DNA of 64,000 nucleotides, from contig CM049306.1 of assembly GCA_026874595.1 (NCBI GenBank), positions 27,829,519-27,893,518 on the forward strand, written 5' to 3'. Of the stretch, positions 48,040-60,076 are shown piece after piece. The stretch comes from Sipunculus nudus. Its lineage: Eukaryota > Annelida > Sipuncula > Golfingiida > Sipunculidae. The translations under genes and the position numbers were made by a program. Every line of letters starts with the position of its first letter. Position 1 is the first letter of the stretch. Below the pieces are notes generated by a model. That model made no database searches, was not told the DNA's origin, and was given only the letters and a program-made list of their open reading frames with translations.

Positions 48040-49536
48040 CCATGGTCTCAGTCTTGCTCTCAGTCTCTAGTCTTGCTGGGGACCCATGGTCTCAGTCAAG
48101 CTCTCTGTCACTGCTCTTGAAGATCCAGGGTCTCAGTCTTGCTCTCAGTCACTGCTCTTTAAAATCCATGGTCTCAGTCTTGCTCTCAGTCACTGCTCTT
48201 AGAGATCCATGATCACAGTCTTGCTCTCAGTCACTGCTCTTAGAGATTCATGGTCTCAGTCTTGCTCTCAGTCACTGCTCTTAGAGATCCATGGTCTCAG
48301 TCTTGCTCAGTCACTGCTCTTAGAGATCCATGGTCTCAGTCTTGCTCAGTCACTGCTTCTAGAGATCCATGGTCTCAGTCTTGCTCTCAGTCGCTGCTCT
48401 TTGAGATCCATGGTCTCAGTCTTGCTAACAGTTGATGCTCTTAGAGATTCATGGTCTAAGTCTTGCTCTCAGTCACTGCTCTTAGAGATCCATGGTCTCA
48501 GTCTTGCCCAGTCACTGCTCTTAGAGATCCATGGTCTCAGTCTTGCTCTCAGTCACTGCTCTTAAAGGTCCATGGTCTCAGTCTTGCTAACAGTTGCTGC
48601 TCTTAGAGATTTATGGTCTCAGTCTTGCTCTCAGTCACTGCTCTTAGAGATCCATGGTCTCTGTCTTGCTCAGTCACTGCTCTTAGAGATCCATGGTCTC
48701 GGTCTTGCTCAGTCACTGCTCTTAGAGATCCATGGTCTCAGTCTTGCTCAGTCACTGCTCTTAGAGATCCATGGTCTCAGTCTTGCTCAGTCACTGCTCT
48801 TAGAGATCCATGGTCTCAGTCTTGCTCTCAGTCGCTGCTCTTAGAGATCCATGGTCTCAGTCTTGCTCTCAGTCACTGATCTTAGAGATCCATGGTCTCA
48901 GTCTTGCTCTCAGTCACTGCTTCTGGAGATCCATGGTCTCTGTCTTGCTCTCAGTCACTGCTCTTAGAGATCCATGGTCTCAGTCTTGCTCTCAGTCACT
49001 GCTTTTAGAGATCCATGGTCTCAGTCTTGCTCTCTGTCACTGCTCTTTGAGGTCCATGGTCACAGTCTTGCTCTCAGTCACTGCTCTTAGAGATCCATGG
49101 TCTCAGTCTTGCTCTCAGTCAATGCCTTTTAGAGATCCATGGTCTCAGTCTTGCTCTCATTCAATGCCTTTTAGAGATCCATGGTCTCAGTCTTGCTAAC
49201 AGTTGCTGCTATTAGAGATCCATGGTCTCAGTCTTGCTCTCAGTCACTGCTCTTAGAGATCCATGGGTTCAGTCCAGCTCTCAGTCACTGCTCTTAGAGA
49301 TCCATGGTCTCAGTCTTGCTCTCAGTCACTGCTCTTAGAGATCCATGGGTTCAGTCTTGCTCTCAGTCACTGCTCTTAGAGATCCATGGTCTCAGTCTTG
49401 CTCTCAGTCACTGCTCTTAGAGATCCATGGTCTCAGTCTTGCTCTCAGTCACTGCTCTTAGAGATCCAAGGTCTCAGTCTTGCTATCAATCACTGCTCTT
49501 AGAGATCCATTGTCTCAGTCTTGCTCTCATTCACTC
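48040..49536. repeat. 41-bp minisatellite, about 36 copies
   Basis: The unit contains catggtctcagtcttgctct followed by cagtcactgctcttagagatc. Most units are 41 bp; a subgroup (48,300-48,360, 48,510 and 48,660-48,800) lacks two bases (39 bp). All three + frames stay open over long stretches, giving Leu/Ser-rich frames up to 129 codons that are by-products. No coding role is supported. Confidence 0.95.
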
Positions 49537-51316
49537 AGTAATCTAGGGGTAGGAACTCTGGCATTAGAGAATAAATCTGATGAAAGGTTTGGAGGTTTAT
49601 CCTCTCAGTATAGGTCTCACGTCCCATGGTTTGGTCTTGTTCATGGCCTGGCCAGTATCAACTACATCAATAGTTGTTAGGTAAAAGTTGAACTAAATTA
49701 ATTCCAATCACAATCTACTTTTATTGGACCAGGCCTGTATTGACATTTTAAAATCTTCAGTCCTTGGATCTACTGATTTACTGTTTGGATGACCTTAAAT
49801 CCAGAAGAGATAGTAATATACTATCCTAAGTCTATCAAAGGTAAAGACAAAAAAGGCTAACTGATCTTGAAATATGAGTAGCCTACTTTAAAAAAAATAA
49901 ATGAAAAAAGAGTAAAGCAGTATCATCATCAAAGTCTTCTCCATCTTTTGAAATACATCCTGAGAAAAGAATGTGCTGCATGAATGACACCTAGTCCTAA
50001 ATACCAGGTTCATATATGGTCCACGTGACTCAGTTTGTAGATAAGGGAATTTTTAACATGCTGGACACTAAACTGCAGAAAAAACTGCAGTCTCATTCTT
50101 GTTCCTTCTGGACTTCATCATAGTATAGTAAATAAGTAATAATAGATCTGGGACCATTGATAAAAGATGGCTCCCAAAAAATAAAGAGTAAAAGAGTGAT
50201 ATTAAGCATAATTCTGTGTAAATTGTCAAAAAAAGGACTTAAAAAGAAGTGATATTTGGCAGGCTTGCATCCTTTATAATAAGGTTAACATCATCTTCAT
50301 TTACCAGGCATTGCTTACAGCAGGCCATCATCCCAACCTAAGATGAAATAGGAATAGAGCTATTTTTAAGCTAAAACAGTGGCCCTCCCACCCAAACAGG
50401 TCTGGCTAGGAACAAACCTCAATTCTCAGCACCCATGCTCCGCCCTCAGGTTTCACAGCACTATCTGGTATAAAATTATCTGCCTTGGAAATTGAATTAC
50501 ATTCACTCTGTGGAAAGACATTTTTTCTGTCCCACAAGAACTGATTTGTGTGAGTGGTTGTTTCTATAATAACAGCCTGCACCATTTGGCTCATAGATGG
50601 GTAACTGTACACAACCAGGGGGTTCTATTTATAAAAATCATCTGGCTGTGCAAGTTTTCTCATTTCACTAGGGTTGAAGCTCTTCAGTTTCTGCCAAAGA
50701 TTATCATTTGTCACTCAAATGTATAAAGAGCCCATGAATATGATGAGAGGCTAATAACTTGTAATCCCAGAGGTAAATGTGTGTAATTGCATTTGCTGCC
50801 ACAAATATTAAATTTAAGATCATATGGGTAATATTTATAATAATTATAATTTGAAATATGCCAATTTGATGAGCCAGAAATTTTGTACCACATGGATTGA
50901 CAATCCCTATTACATTATGAACAGATAAACTGAAATTGTTTAAAATACCATTAGAGCATAAAAATTAAATTAATATATTATAAATGAGAAATTGATTAAA
51001 ATTTTATCTTTAATTAATTTAATAATATATTGCTATGTGTTCTTTTATGTATCTGCATATCCTGAAATTTAAATTAAAAAAGTATTTAAGACATATACTT
51101 CAATATTTACAAACAGAAATGTAAAAATAGTTATTGTAAATTAACAAACAAACTTCATGAGTGCATATCATTATGAGTCAAAGAAGTAAAATTAACAAAA
51201 AAGGTCCTATTTATAGCAATTTATATCATATTCATATCATATTCCAGTGTTGGGAATCAGGGTTACTAGATTTTCCTGCTTATAATTAAAGGTATGGGGT
51301 ATATTCAAAAATTGAA
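49537..51316. other. Intergenic, one candidate exon on the - strand
   Basis: AT-rich, with an exon-like frame at 50,424-50,606 described separately. No repeats recognised. Confidence 0.5.
50424..50606 (-). CDS. Candidate coding exon, unknown protein
   Basis: Between a possible acceptor (ggttgtgtacag) and a weak donor (GAG|GTTTGT) the frame reads ...THTNQFLWDRKNVFPQSECN, then DNFIPDSAVKPEGGAWVLRI. Its codon use and composition look more like protein than the neighbouring AT-rich frames. No family recognised and no partner exon found. It may be chance or a processed fragment. Confidence 0.22.
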
Positions 51317-51479
51317 CTAGACATTTCTTGGCACCGCAGGTGCCGGAGTATCCCCAGACATAGTAAGCCCCCCCCCCCCCTTTAAGAATAGGCCCCCATT
51401 TTTAGCAGCATATACTGACACTTGGCATATTTATTGTTTCTTTCATCTATCAATCCACAATCTTGTTGAAGATGTTGGT

Positions 51480-53860
51480 CCTGTGACCTTGATCTTTTTA
51501 AAGATGTGTCCTGTGACCTTGACCTTTGACCTCATGACCCGAAAATCAATTGGAGTCTTGCTTTTCCAATGGGACATATACAAGTCAAGTTTGAAATCTA
51601 TACATAAATAAAGCAGGAATTATCATCCTAAAAGTAATTTTTGGACAGATGGCTCCTGTTACCTTCACCTTTGACCTTGTGACCTCAAAATTGATAGGAT
51701 TCTTCTTCTCTTGGCAGGTGAACTATATGTGCAAGATGAAAGATCTGAGATGAAATGTATCGCTGAAAATACATCAACATCTTTTTAAAGATGTGTCCTG
51801 TGACCTTGACCTTTGACCTCATGACCCCAAAATCAATTGGAATCTTGCTTTTACCAATGGGACATATACAAGTCAAGTTTGAAATCCATACATCAATAAA
51901 AGGAGGAATTATCATCCAGAAACTAATTTTTTGACAGATGGCTCCTGTGACCTTCACCTTTGACCCTGGACCTCAAAATTGATAGGGGTCTTCCATTCTT
52001 GGCAGGTGAACTATATGTGCAAGATGAAAGGTCTGAGATGAAATGTTTGGCTGAAAATGCATCAACAATTTTTTTAAAGAGATTTCCTGTGACCTTGACC
52101 TTTGACCTCATGACCCCAAAATCAATTCAGGTCTTGCTTTTCCAATGGGACATATACAAGTCAAGTTTGAAATCTATACATAAATAAAGCAGGAATTATC
52201 ATCCTAAAAGTAATTTTTGGACAGATGGCTCCTGTTACCTTCACCTTTGACCTTGTGACCTCAAAATTGATAGGATTCTTCTTCTCTTGGCAGGTGAACT
52301 ATATGTGCAAGATGAAAGATCTGAGATGAAATGTATCGCTGAAAATACATCCACATCTTTTTAAAGATGTGTCCTGTGACCTTGACCTTTGACCTCATGA
52401 CCCCAAAATCAATTGGAATCTTGCTTTTACCAATGGGACATATACAAGTCAAGTTTGAAATCCATACATCAATAAAAGGAGGAATTATCATCCAGAAACT
52501 AATTTTTTGACAGATGGCTCCTGTGACCTTCACCTTTGACCCTGGACCTCAAAATTGATAGGGGTCTTCCATTCTTGGCAGGTGAACTATATGTGCAAGA
52601 TGAAAGGTCTGAGATGAAATGTTTGGCTGAAAATGCATCAACAATTTTTTTAAAGAGATTTCCTGTGACCTTGACCTTTGACCTCATGACCCCAAAATCA
52701 ATTCAGGTCTTGCTTTTCCAATGGGTCAAATACAAGTCAAATTTGAAATCCATACATCAATAAAAGAAGGAATTATCATCCAGAAACTAATTTTTGGACA
52801 GATGACTCCTGTGACCTTCACCTTTGACCTTGTGACCTCAAAATTGATAGGGTTCTTCTTCTCTTGGCAGGTGAACTACATGTGCAAGATGAAACATCTG
52901 AGATGAAATGAATCGCTGAAAATACATCCACATCTTTTTAAAGATGTGTCCTGTGACCTTGACCTTTGACCTCATGACCCCAAAATCAATTTGGGTCTTG
53001 CTTTTTCAATGGGACATATACAAGTCAAGTTTGAAATCCATACATCAATAAAAACAGGAATTATCATCCAAAAACTAATTTTTGGACAGATGGCTCCTGT
53101 GGCCTTGACCTTTGACCTTAAAATTGATCGGGGTCTTCCTCTCTTGGCAGGTGAACTATATGTGCAAGATGAAAGATCTGAGATGAAATGTTTGGCTGAA
53201 AATGCACCCACATCTTTCTAAAGATGTGTCCTGTGACCTTGACCTTTGACCTCATGACCCCAAAATCAATTTGGATCTTGCTTTTCCAATGGGACATATA
53301 CAAGTCAAGTTTGAAATCCATACATCAATAAAAACAGGAGTTATCATCCAGAAACTAATTTTTGGACAGATGGCTACTGTGACCTTCACCTTTGACCTTG
53401 TGACCTCAAAATTTATAGGGGTCTTCCATTCTTGGCAGGTGAACTATATGTGCAAGATGAAAGATCTGAGATGAATTGTTTGGCTGAAAATGCATCCACA
53501 ATCTTTATAAAGATGTGTCCTGTGACCTTGACCTTTGACCTCATGACCCCAAAATCAATTGGAATCTTGCTTTTTCAATGAGACATATATAAGTCAAGTT
53601 TGAAATCAATACATCAATAAAAGCAGGAATTATCATCCAGAAACTAATTTTTAGACAGATAGCTCCTGTGGCTTTGACCTTTGACCTTGTGACCCAAAAA
53701 TTGATATGGATCATCCACTATTGGCAAGTGAGCTATATACTGAAGATGGAAGACCTGGGATGAAAGTTTGGCTTAAAATGCATCCACAGTATCTTTTAAG
53801 ATGCCAGTCCAGTGACCTTGACCTTTGACCTCATGACCCTAGAACCTATAGGGTTCTTAC
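51480..53860. repeat. About 288-bp tandem array rich in AGGTCA half-sites
   Basis: About eight units, each with two related halves (about 145 bp) headed by tgaccttgacctttgacctc or by ccttcacctttgaccttgtg. The reverse strand reads AGGTCAAAGGTCAAGGTCA, i.e. a DR1 followed by an extended half-site TCAAGGTCA. Units keep phase from about 51,507 to 53,830. Confidence 0.93.
51557..52708. repeat. Recent 576-bp tandem duplication within the array
   Basis: 51557-52132 and 52133-52708 differ at only one or a few positions by eye (for example catcaacatc versus catccacatc), unlike the 10-15% divergence of neighbouring units. Confidence 0.88.
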
Positions 53861-54320
53861 TTTAGTGGTGGGCCATACATAATTCATGTTTGAAATCCAT
53901 ATGGCTATCAACACTGGAGATATCATAAGAGGTGTGTGATTTTCACCATATATTGCAATATTCAAGTAAAGGATAATAGGTGGCGCCACCAGTTTCTGGA
54001 AAATGACAACCCTATCCATTATCTTCCATCAACTTGATTTTGGGATAAATCCATGCAAGATTTCTTGAGATATTTAAGAATTTGTGTGATTTTCCCCAAA
54101 ATTGGATCTATTCAAGGTCAAGGACACTCTCCTAGTAAAGGTCATGACCTCATTTTAAATAGGCGTCGTCCTCTTACCTATATCTATACATATACCAAGT
54201 TTGGTAAAGTTCTGAATATTTTTTGGGTTATCGCGCCAACAAGATTCATATGCGGCGGCGGCGGCGGCGGGACCGGTATGAAAACATAGTATCCCCCAAC
54301 TTTGTCTGGGGATACAATAA

Positions 54321-56448
54321 TGGAATGAGGAATAGAGGAATGAGCTACTGGTCAGATTCACAGTCACCAGAGGACACAGCCCTGTCCATTAGGATCAGTG
54401 ATTCCTATATATATATATCAGTGACCCCAATTGATCTATTGTCAGCCTCTTACATAAATACTATCCATGAGTAATAAATCCTAATTAAGACCAGATTTTT
54501 TAATATTTTACTTTATGAACTCCCTAAATTTCTATTATATTGAAAATAACTTTGATTTTACTATTATTTTCACTCGCCCTGTATTAGCCAATGAGCTAAG
54601 AACATGTTCATGTGATGAAATACAACTGGATGACTGGGCCTAGCCCTATTTAATGGCTAGCAATTGAAATAAAATTTAGGCTGGTTCCCTGTGGTTTCAT
54701 CAGGATATACAAATTTTTATCTATTTAATGTAAAAAAAGCAGGTTCCAAGTCTATAGACATGAAGTATTACATGTTTGTTTCTGATATAGGGGCTGGAGA
54801 TTTCAGCAGATCACTAAAACACATGAGTCTCTAATTTCAGATTTAACATTGATGTGTGCTAGTATTTATGCCTTTAATACATGGGAATTAAATATTTAAC
54901 TGAATTCATTGATGGCTCATTTTATATAACCTTGACCACAAAAATTTTGTCCATATCATGTATACACGCAAGATTGTTGATGTCCAATACTTCTCTCTGA
55001 ATGTTAAAGTGGAAAACTGCACCAATGCATTTAGTAGATGTTGTCAATAATTTAATGGTACTAATAACATTTGAACCTAATGTTAGATGATACACCAGGG
55101 GTTCGGAGGCCCTACTTAGATATCAATTAATCCTTGCATGATATTACTTAACATCAAATTTATAGAGTAGTGACTGTAGACATTTTAAGAGACTTGTTCA
55201 CTGTAAGCTTAATTTAAATATGGAATGACTGTGAACCAAAGTACATGACAAGGTCACCTAGTTTAAAGCAACTGAACTACTGGTTATCATTTTGATGATG
55301 TCTTTGGCCCATATCTTACAAATATAAGGTAATGATGACCTATTTTGTTTTAGAACTAATCCACAGCTACCTATTGCCCTAACCAGAATATTGTGTTTTG
55401 AAGAGACACTTGACCAGACAACAAGTGCTTTCAGAACTGAATCAATATTTTCTTGCACCAGCTGGAAAAAAGGTGGCCTGATTACACACCGTGCTCGTGA
55501 AAAGTCCAGGTACAGGTCTGTGGAGCCTAATAGAAACAGAATGTACCCGTCAGCTTGCCAGACATGTATTGCCTAATAATGCATAGAAATTAGGTAAACA
55601 GAATTTAGGTCACAGTGACCTCATTTCCCAATGAAGGCAAACCAATACCATAGAAAATACTTTTACTAGGTTCCAATTGTCGAGTGATCAGGCTAAACCC
55701 ACCATAAGGACTCAGGTATTTGTAGCATATGCAAATTGTGTCATCATGCCCATTTACTATGATGGAGCAGACTGTGGTAGATCTTGTTCAGTTGTTGTAA
55801 TATAAATATTATTTACTTTTACAAATAATGATGTTTCCTGCCGAGGTGACAGGAATCCTGTAAAGTGACCTGGGTTTAGATTTGGATCAAGTACTTGACT
55901 TTAGTACACCAATGTAAGGGTGAAAAATTAACTTTAGAGCTTATAGCTTGGCATATTTTGTCCAGGTGCTTTATTTAAATACCTACTTCATGAGCTAATG
56001 ATCATTTGAATGATCTTGTTGTCCATAGAATCTCTTGCACTTGCTTGACAGTTTTGAGTGATCAAAGTTTTCAGAGTCTTAAAAGCTTATTAATAAGATA
56101 ATAAAAATTTAGTTTATACAGACTAAATTTAAATAAAGGCAGTTTATTAAGTAAAGACTAAAATATCAAAAATGCAGACTTGTTAAATTGTCCAGTCAAA
56201 ATATTTTGAAGAAAAAACTGGACAGGAGGAAAGTAGATTTCATTGGCAGATTTTGTCATATATTTTGTAATTACTGTTTTACCTTACACCAGCAATTTTT
56301 ATTATTACTAGGATCTTTCATTTATATAATCATTATAGGAAGAAAATAATAATGTGAGGCAAGTAAGTTTCACAGTAGTTTATTTCATGTAAATATAAAC
56401 AAATAAATTATGCAGCGTATACAGGCATATTGTTTGATGCAGCCACAA
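54321..56448. other. Intergenic, no gene seen
   Basis: AT-rich sequence with no repeats or frames of note. Confidence 0.6.
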
Positions 56449-56668
56449 CACTGTAGCCAACATTGTAGGAGCGATAACTTGTGCCTCATGCACACTGTAG
56501 CCAACATTGTAGGAGCGATAACTTGTGCCTCATGCACACTGTAGCCAACATTGTAGGAGCTATAACTTGTGCCTCATGCACACTGTAGCCAACATTGTAG
56601 GAGCGATAACTTGTGCCTCATGCACACTATAGCCAACATCATAGGAGGAATAACTTGTGCCTCTTGCA
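56449..56668. repeat. 44-bp tandem repeat, 5 copies
   Basis: The unit includes cactgtagccaacattgtag and gagcgataacttgtgcctca. The first four copies are almost identical, the fifth is diverged. Confidence 0.93.
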
Positions 56669-56950
56669 CATATGGACAGACAGACATGCCAAGCCTTTTA
56701 ACCATAAATCATTTCTCCTAAAACTCATGATTTTTTTAGATGTACCAATCTACTTTAGCAATGTAAGGCCCACTTAAGATAAATATGAGAATATAATTCA
56801 TAACTGCAGTGCACTTTGGTAAATAATACCAAACAATGGGACCAACTTTAGCCTATATATCCCTAGAACAGTAACGAGGGGTGCGCAGCATGATGTGGAC
56901 ACTAATAATACTAGTTATGAGTGTTTACTGTAAGCTCTGTGTGTATATAT

Positions 56951-57009
<59 letters not shown>

Positions 57010-58174
57010 CTAGAAGGAACTCCTTCTGGCAGCCTTAAAATAAACTGTGATTCAAAGCAATTCTGATGAAGAGCATTACTCCATACTTGATTATGGAAGC
57101 ATGGGGCTACAGTTTTCTTGCCTATATCTAGATCAGTGGATGACAACTATATACAGTCTCTACATCTTTATATACAAAATTGCACTACTATGTTTACCTT
57201 CTGGACACATCACAGATAAAAATGGGTAGTACAAACTAATATAGCCGCACCGCTCACCGTGACAAGCTTCATACTGTCTTGTCATGAGGAGGGTCATGTC
57301 TCATACAACACTACAAGTAATACTGTAACAAAAACAAGGACTCACCCAGAATAATGCTCACTAAATCATCATCTCCTGTGTATGAATAAGACTTTTCCAA
57401 TTTAACAATGAGTGTGTGAAGAAAAGGCCTGAAAGTGAATTCTTGATATTTCTGTCTTGCAGTGTTTGGTCAGAAAATTCACTGCTTGTAAATGTGGGTG
57501 CTACATCTTATTCTGAGCTAAAACGCTCAGATTACAGTATATACTGTGTTATATAATAGATCAAGCCTGGGCCTTCCTCACATTTACCTCTGATGTGGAA
57601 CATTACTGTAACCAATGAACACAAAAGTTTGCATTGTCATATCCTACCTTCTTCAATATCCCATTTCTCTTTTTGTGAACATGTACTTTGATAACTATCT
57701 CACAAACCAGTGTTCTTTAGCCTCTAAATAACAATAATTCCTTGCCAAATGATGAAATGAGTACAAATTCTTAATATATCTAAATGTGCAAGAACAAGAA
57801 AATTGGATGATTTGAGAAGATATTCTAGTAAGTTATACTTACATTTGTATGCATTTTACTAAACACAGGAAGTACTGAAGTTAATGAATATAACATTTTG
57901 CCAATGGCAGTGAATGCCACTGTTTATAAAACCTGGTTGACATCATATGTCACATCCTCAGTCAAATGCAAAACCAATACTGAGTTGTCTCAAACTGGTA
58001 CTTAAAAAGAGTTAACACAGCAGAGTTCATGGGCAAGGTATTCACTGACTGGCATTTTACTGTTAAATAAATGTTGTACACAATGTGAATATGTAATGAA
58101 GCACCAAACTTAATACTGGTACAATAATGTTTTACCAAAAGCTACTACATTTGACAACTGAAATGCATACTCTT
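56669..58174. other. Intergenic downstream of PDZRN, (TA)n at 56,943-57,005
   Basis: A long TA microsatellite, otherwise AT-rich. It may include an extended PDZRN 3' UTR if a more distal poly(A) site is used. Confidence 0.5.
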
Positions 58175-58180
58175 TTTATT
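58175..58180 (-). terminator. Candidate poly(A) signal for PDZRN
   Basis: AATAAA on the - strand (TTTATT on +) about 335 nt after the PDZRN stop codon. It is the nearest clear hexamer; other AT-rich hexamers occur further on, so the true 3' end is not certain. Confidence 0.4.
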
Positions 58181-58513
58181 CAAGCTATGACTGACTCAAT
58201 TTCACTGCATTTATATATATATTATATATATATATATATTTGACTGGTGAGTGCTGAACATATTACAGTTATATTTCCATCAGAATCCTTCCAATACCTG
58301 GTTCTGTTTGACTGTGTTTCCTGCAAGAAAATCCAAATACCTAAGAAATTGATGTATGTTATTAAAATAAGCCTAGCCAAACTGACGGAGGCTGTGCTAT
58401 GTAATGTTGAATCAATGCTGGACTAACACTGATGACATAAGTGCACAGATTAACCTGCAAAAACTGCGGACATAGATAACCAATATAAACTCAATCTGAT
58501 ACCTCATTAAACA

Positions 58514-60076
58514 TCAAACAGTTGTCACAGATAATAATGGGTTATAAGTCTTAGAACCTTCAGGAAGTCGGCTCCCATGAGCCAACATTTCCTGTACTGT
58601 TGTGAAGTTATCAAACACTTTCTTGCCTTTATGCTTCATCATTTTACGATGGCTCAGTTCTACAATATTCGGCTCTTTCTTCTGTTCGTCACCTTCTTTC
58701 AGAGTTTCCATTCTTGCTTTCATCATGAATTCTTTGCGTCTTTTATGATCACGGGCTCTCTCAAGGTGGCGCTTTCTGTCTTCTTTACTCCAGTATCTAC
58801 CTGTTTTCAGTTCACTGACTGCATCATCATCTGTGGTCATACCTGCCCGTTCTTCTGCTAATTTTTTAGCTCTTTCCTTTAGAATTTTATTTCTGACAGG
58901 TCTACGTGTAATATAACGAGTACCATCAGCCCTTCGTTTAACCACCCACTCCATCTGGGTAGTACTAGCGTCTGAACCCACTGCTACTGCCCCCTGCTGG
59001 CCGGTGCCAGCTTCAGTGGCAGTGGGACTAACACTGTTACCATCTTTGCCATTCTGCTGGCGACCAGCAAGTTTCTGCTGGAATAATTTTTGTTGAACCA
59101 TCATTGTATGTTCAAGATTTTCACGATTTGTGTACATAACATCTGCATACTGAGCATATATATCCTGTAATGAATCTACCTGGGCCTCAGTAATGTCTCC
59201 ATTTGGTGTCTGTGACATGCGACTGACACTGTTACTACTATGTGACTTTTTCAACTCCCCAGGTTTGATTCCATCACCATCACTGCTGCACTCACGTACA
59301 CCAAACCCTTGATCAGCAGCCATTTTTTCTGAGTCACTATGAGAAGGTTTTTGTACAGGAATCGTAAGACTTAACATGGAACCTTGGTTCTTGTCTGCCA
59401 CTGTGTCTGCAGCCTGACTGAGTTCTAACGTTAATGGAGCTGGTGTGCTACGACAGCTATCTCCTGTGTTGTAAGCACTTGTATTGGAGGTGTCTTTATC
59501 TCTCTCGGGTTCTCGGGCTGGCGTGACAGGGGCACTCATTGACCCTCTCCCATCAGCCTCCTTTTTTTCCTGCCAGCCCTGTAGTTTCTGTTCATGCCTT
59601 AACCACACAGCATCTGGCCCATCATGGGCAGCCAGAATTTGTTTTGCATAATCCAGCTTGGTACCCATGCGGGGTACCATTCGAGGACTGCGAAATATAT
59701 CTAACCTGGGGTCATTGCCATGTCCTTTATGCTGGTGCCGTGTGTGCATCTCGACTATCTCCTGGCACTCCATCTGTATTTCCTCCATTTCTTTATTCAA
59801 CATAGCTATTTCACGATCTATACTGCTTTGCGAGTCTTTACGTGTCATTTTTGGTGGGTACCTGGCCTCAACATTGGCACACCTATGTTCCAGCACTTGA
59901 CGGAATTTATCACACTGAGTTTGGGACAGGTCTTCAGCAGGCAGCTCGCCTGCCTCCTGCATCTCACTTGATGTGAAGCTGTCGTTACTGTAGTGGTGGT
60001 CCCCTACACCCAGCGATGAGGCACCATGTGATCGGGGATTACTGGCAGGTGAACCACATTCTCCCTCGTTAATTTC
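58514..60076 (-). CDS. PDZRN3: PDZRN3/PDZRN4-like (LNX3/4) terminal exon, C-terminal 520 residues
   Basis: PDZRN3/4 are RING E3 ubiquitin ligases with two PDZ domains and a long conserved C-terminal tail, acting in synapse, muscle and vascular development in vertebrates. This exon begins at 60076 after acceptor tttgtctttacag (the frame runs through the acceptor, so the apparent start there is not real) and ends in TAA at 58514. Visible in order: a Glu-rich coiled coil (SIDREIAMLNKEMEEIQMEC, about residues 85-105), a Ser/Thr-rich middle, a conserved tail (MEWVVKRRADGTRYITRRPV, then MTTDDDAVSE and GRYWSKEDRKRHLERAR), and the C-terminus YNPLLSVTTV. The final TTV is a class I PDZ ligand. Whether it is PDZRN3 or PDZRN4 cannot be decided, since invertebrates may have one co-orthologue. 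Confidence 0.92.
   Translation of the reverse strand, partial: EINEGECGSPASNPRSHGASSLGVGDHHYSNDSFTSSEMQEAGELPAEDLSQTQCDKFRQVLEHRCANVEARYPPKMTRKDSQSSIDREIAMLNKEMEEIQMECQEIVEMHTRHQHKGHGNDPRLDIFRSPRMVPRMGTKLDYAKQILAAHDGPDAVWLRHEQKLQGWQEKKEADGRGSMSAPVTPAREPERDKDTSNTSAYNTGDSCRSTPAPLTLELSQAADTVADKNQGSMLSLTIPVQKPSHSDSEKMAADQGFGVRECSSDGDGIKPGELKKSHSSNSVSRMSQTPNGDITEAQVDSLQDIYAQYADVMYTNRENLEHTMMVQQKLFQQKLAGRQQNGKDGNSVSPTATEAGTGQQGAVAVGSDASTTQMEWVVKRRADGTRYITRRPVRNKILKERAKKLAEERAGMTTDDDAVSELKTGRYWSKEDRKRHLERARDHKRRKEFMMKARMETLKEGDEQKKEPNIVELSHRKMMKHKGKKVFDNFTTVQEMLAHGSRLPEGSKTYNPLLSVTTV

Larger units (their letters stand above)
51317..54320 (-). mobile_element. Helitron-like element, 3.0 kb, with expanded internal array
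   Basis: On the - strand the 5' end (near 54,320) reads ttattgtatccccagac with a hairpin GTATCCCC/GGGGATAC, then a CCGCCGCCGC tract. The 3' end reads gtctggggatac, then a hairpin CGGCACC..GGTGCCA, then agaaatgt and CTAG at 51320-51317. Hairpin plus CTRR is the usual Helitron 3' end. Inside is a tandem array with no protein gene, so the element is non-autonomous. Structure recalls the pearl/HINE class known from bivalves. Confidence 0.6.

Noticed and set aside
48209-49199. Leu/Ser-rich open frames up to 129 codons
   Set aside because: They are rotations of the 41-bp minisatellite; all three frames are open for the same reason and no gene signals surround them.
51685-53474. Repeated 60-90-codon frames on both strands
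   Set aside because: Products of the 288-bp tandem array; near-identical frames recur exactly 576 bp apart and carry no protein signature.
59539-59971. + strand frames of 80-88 codons opposite PDZRN
   Set aside because: Antisense shadows of the well-conserved PDZRN terminal exon.
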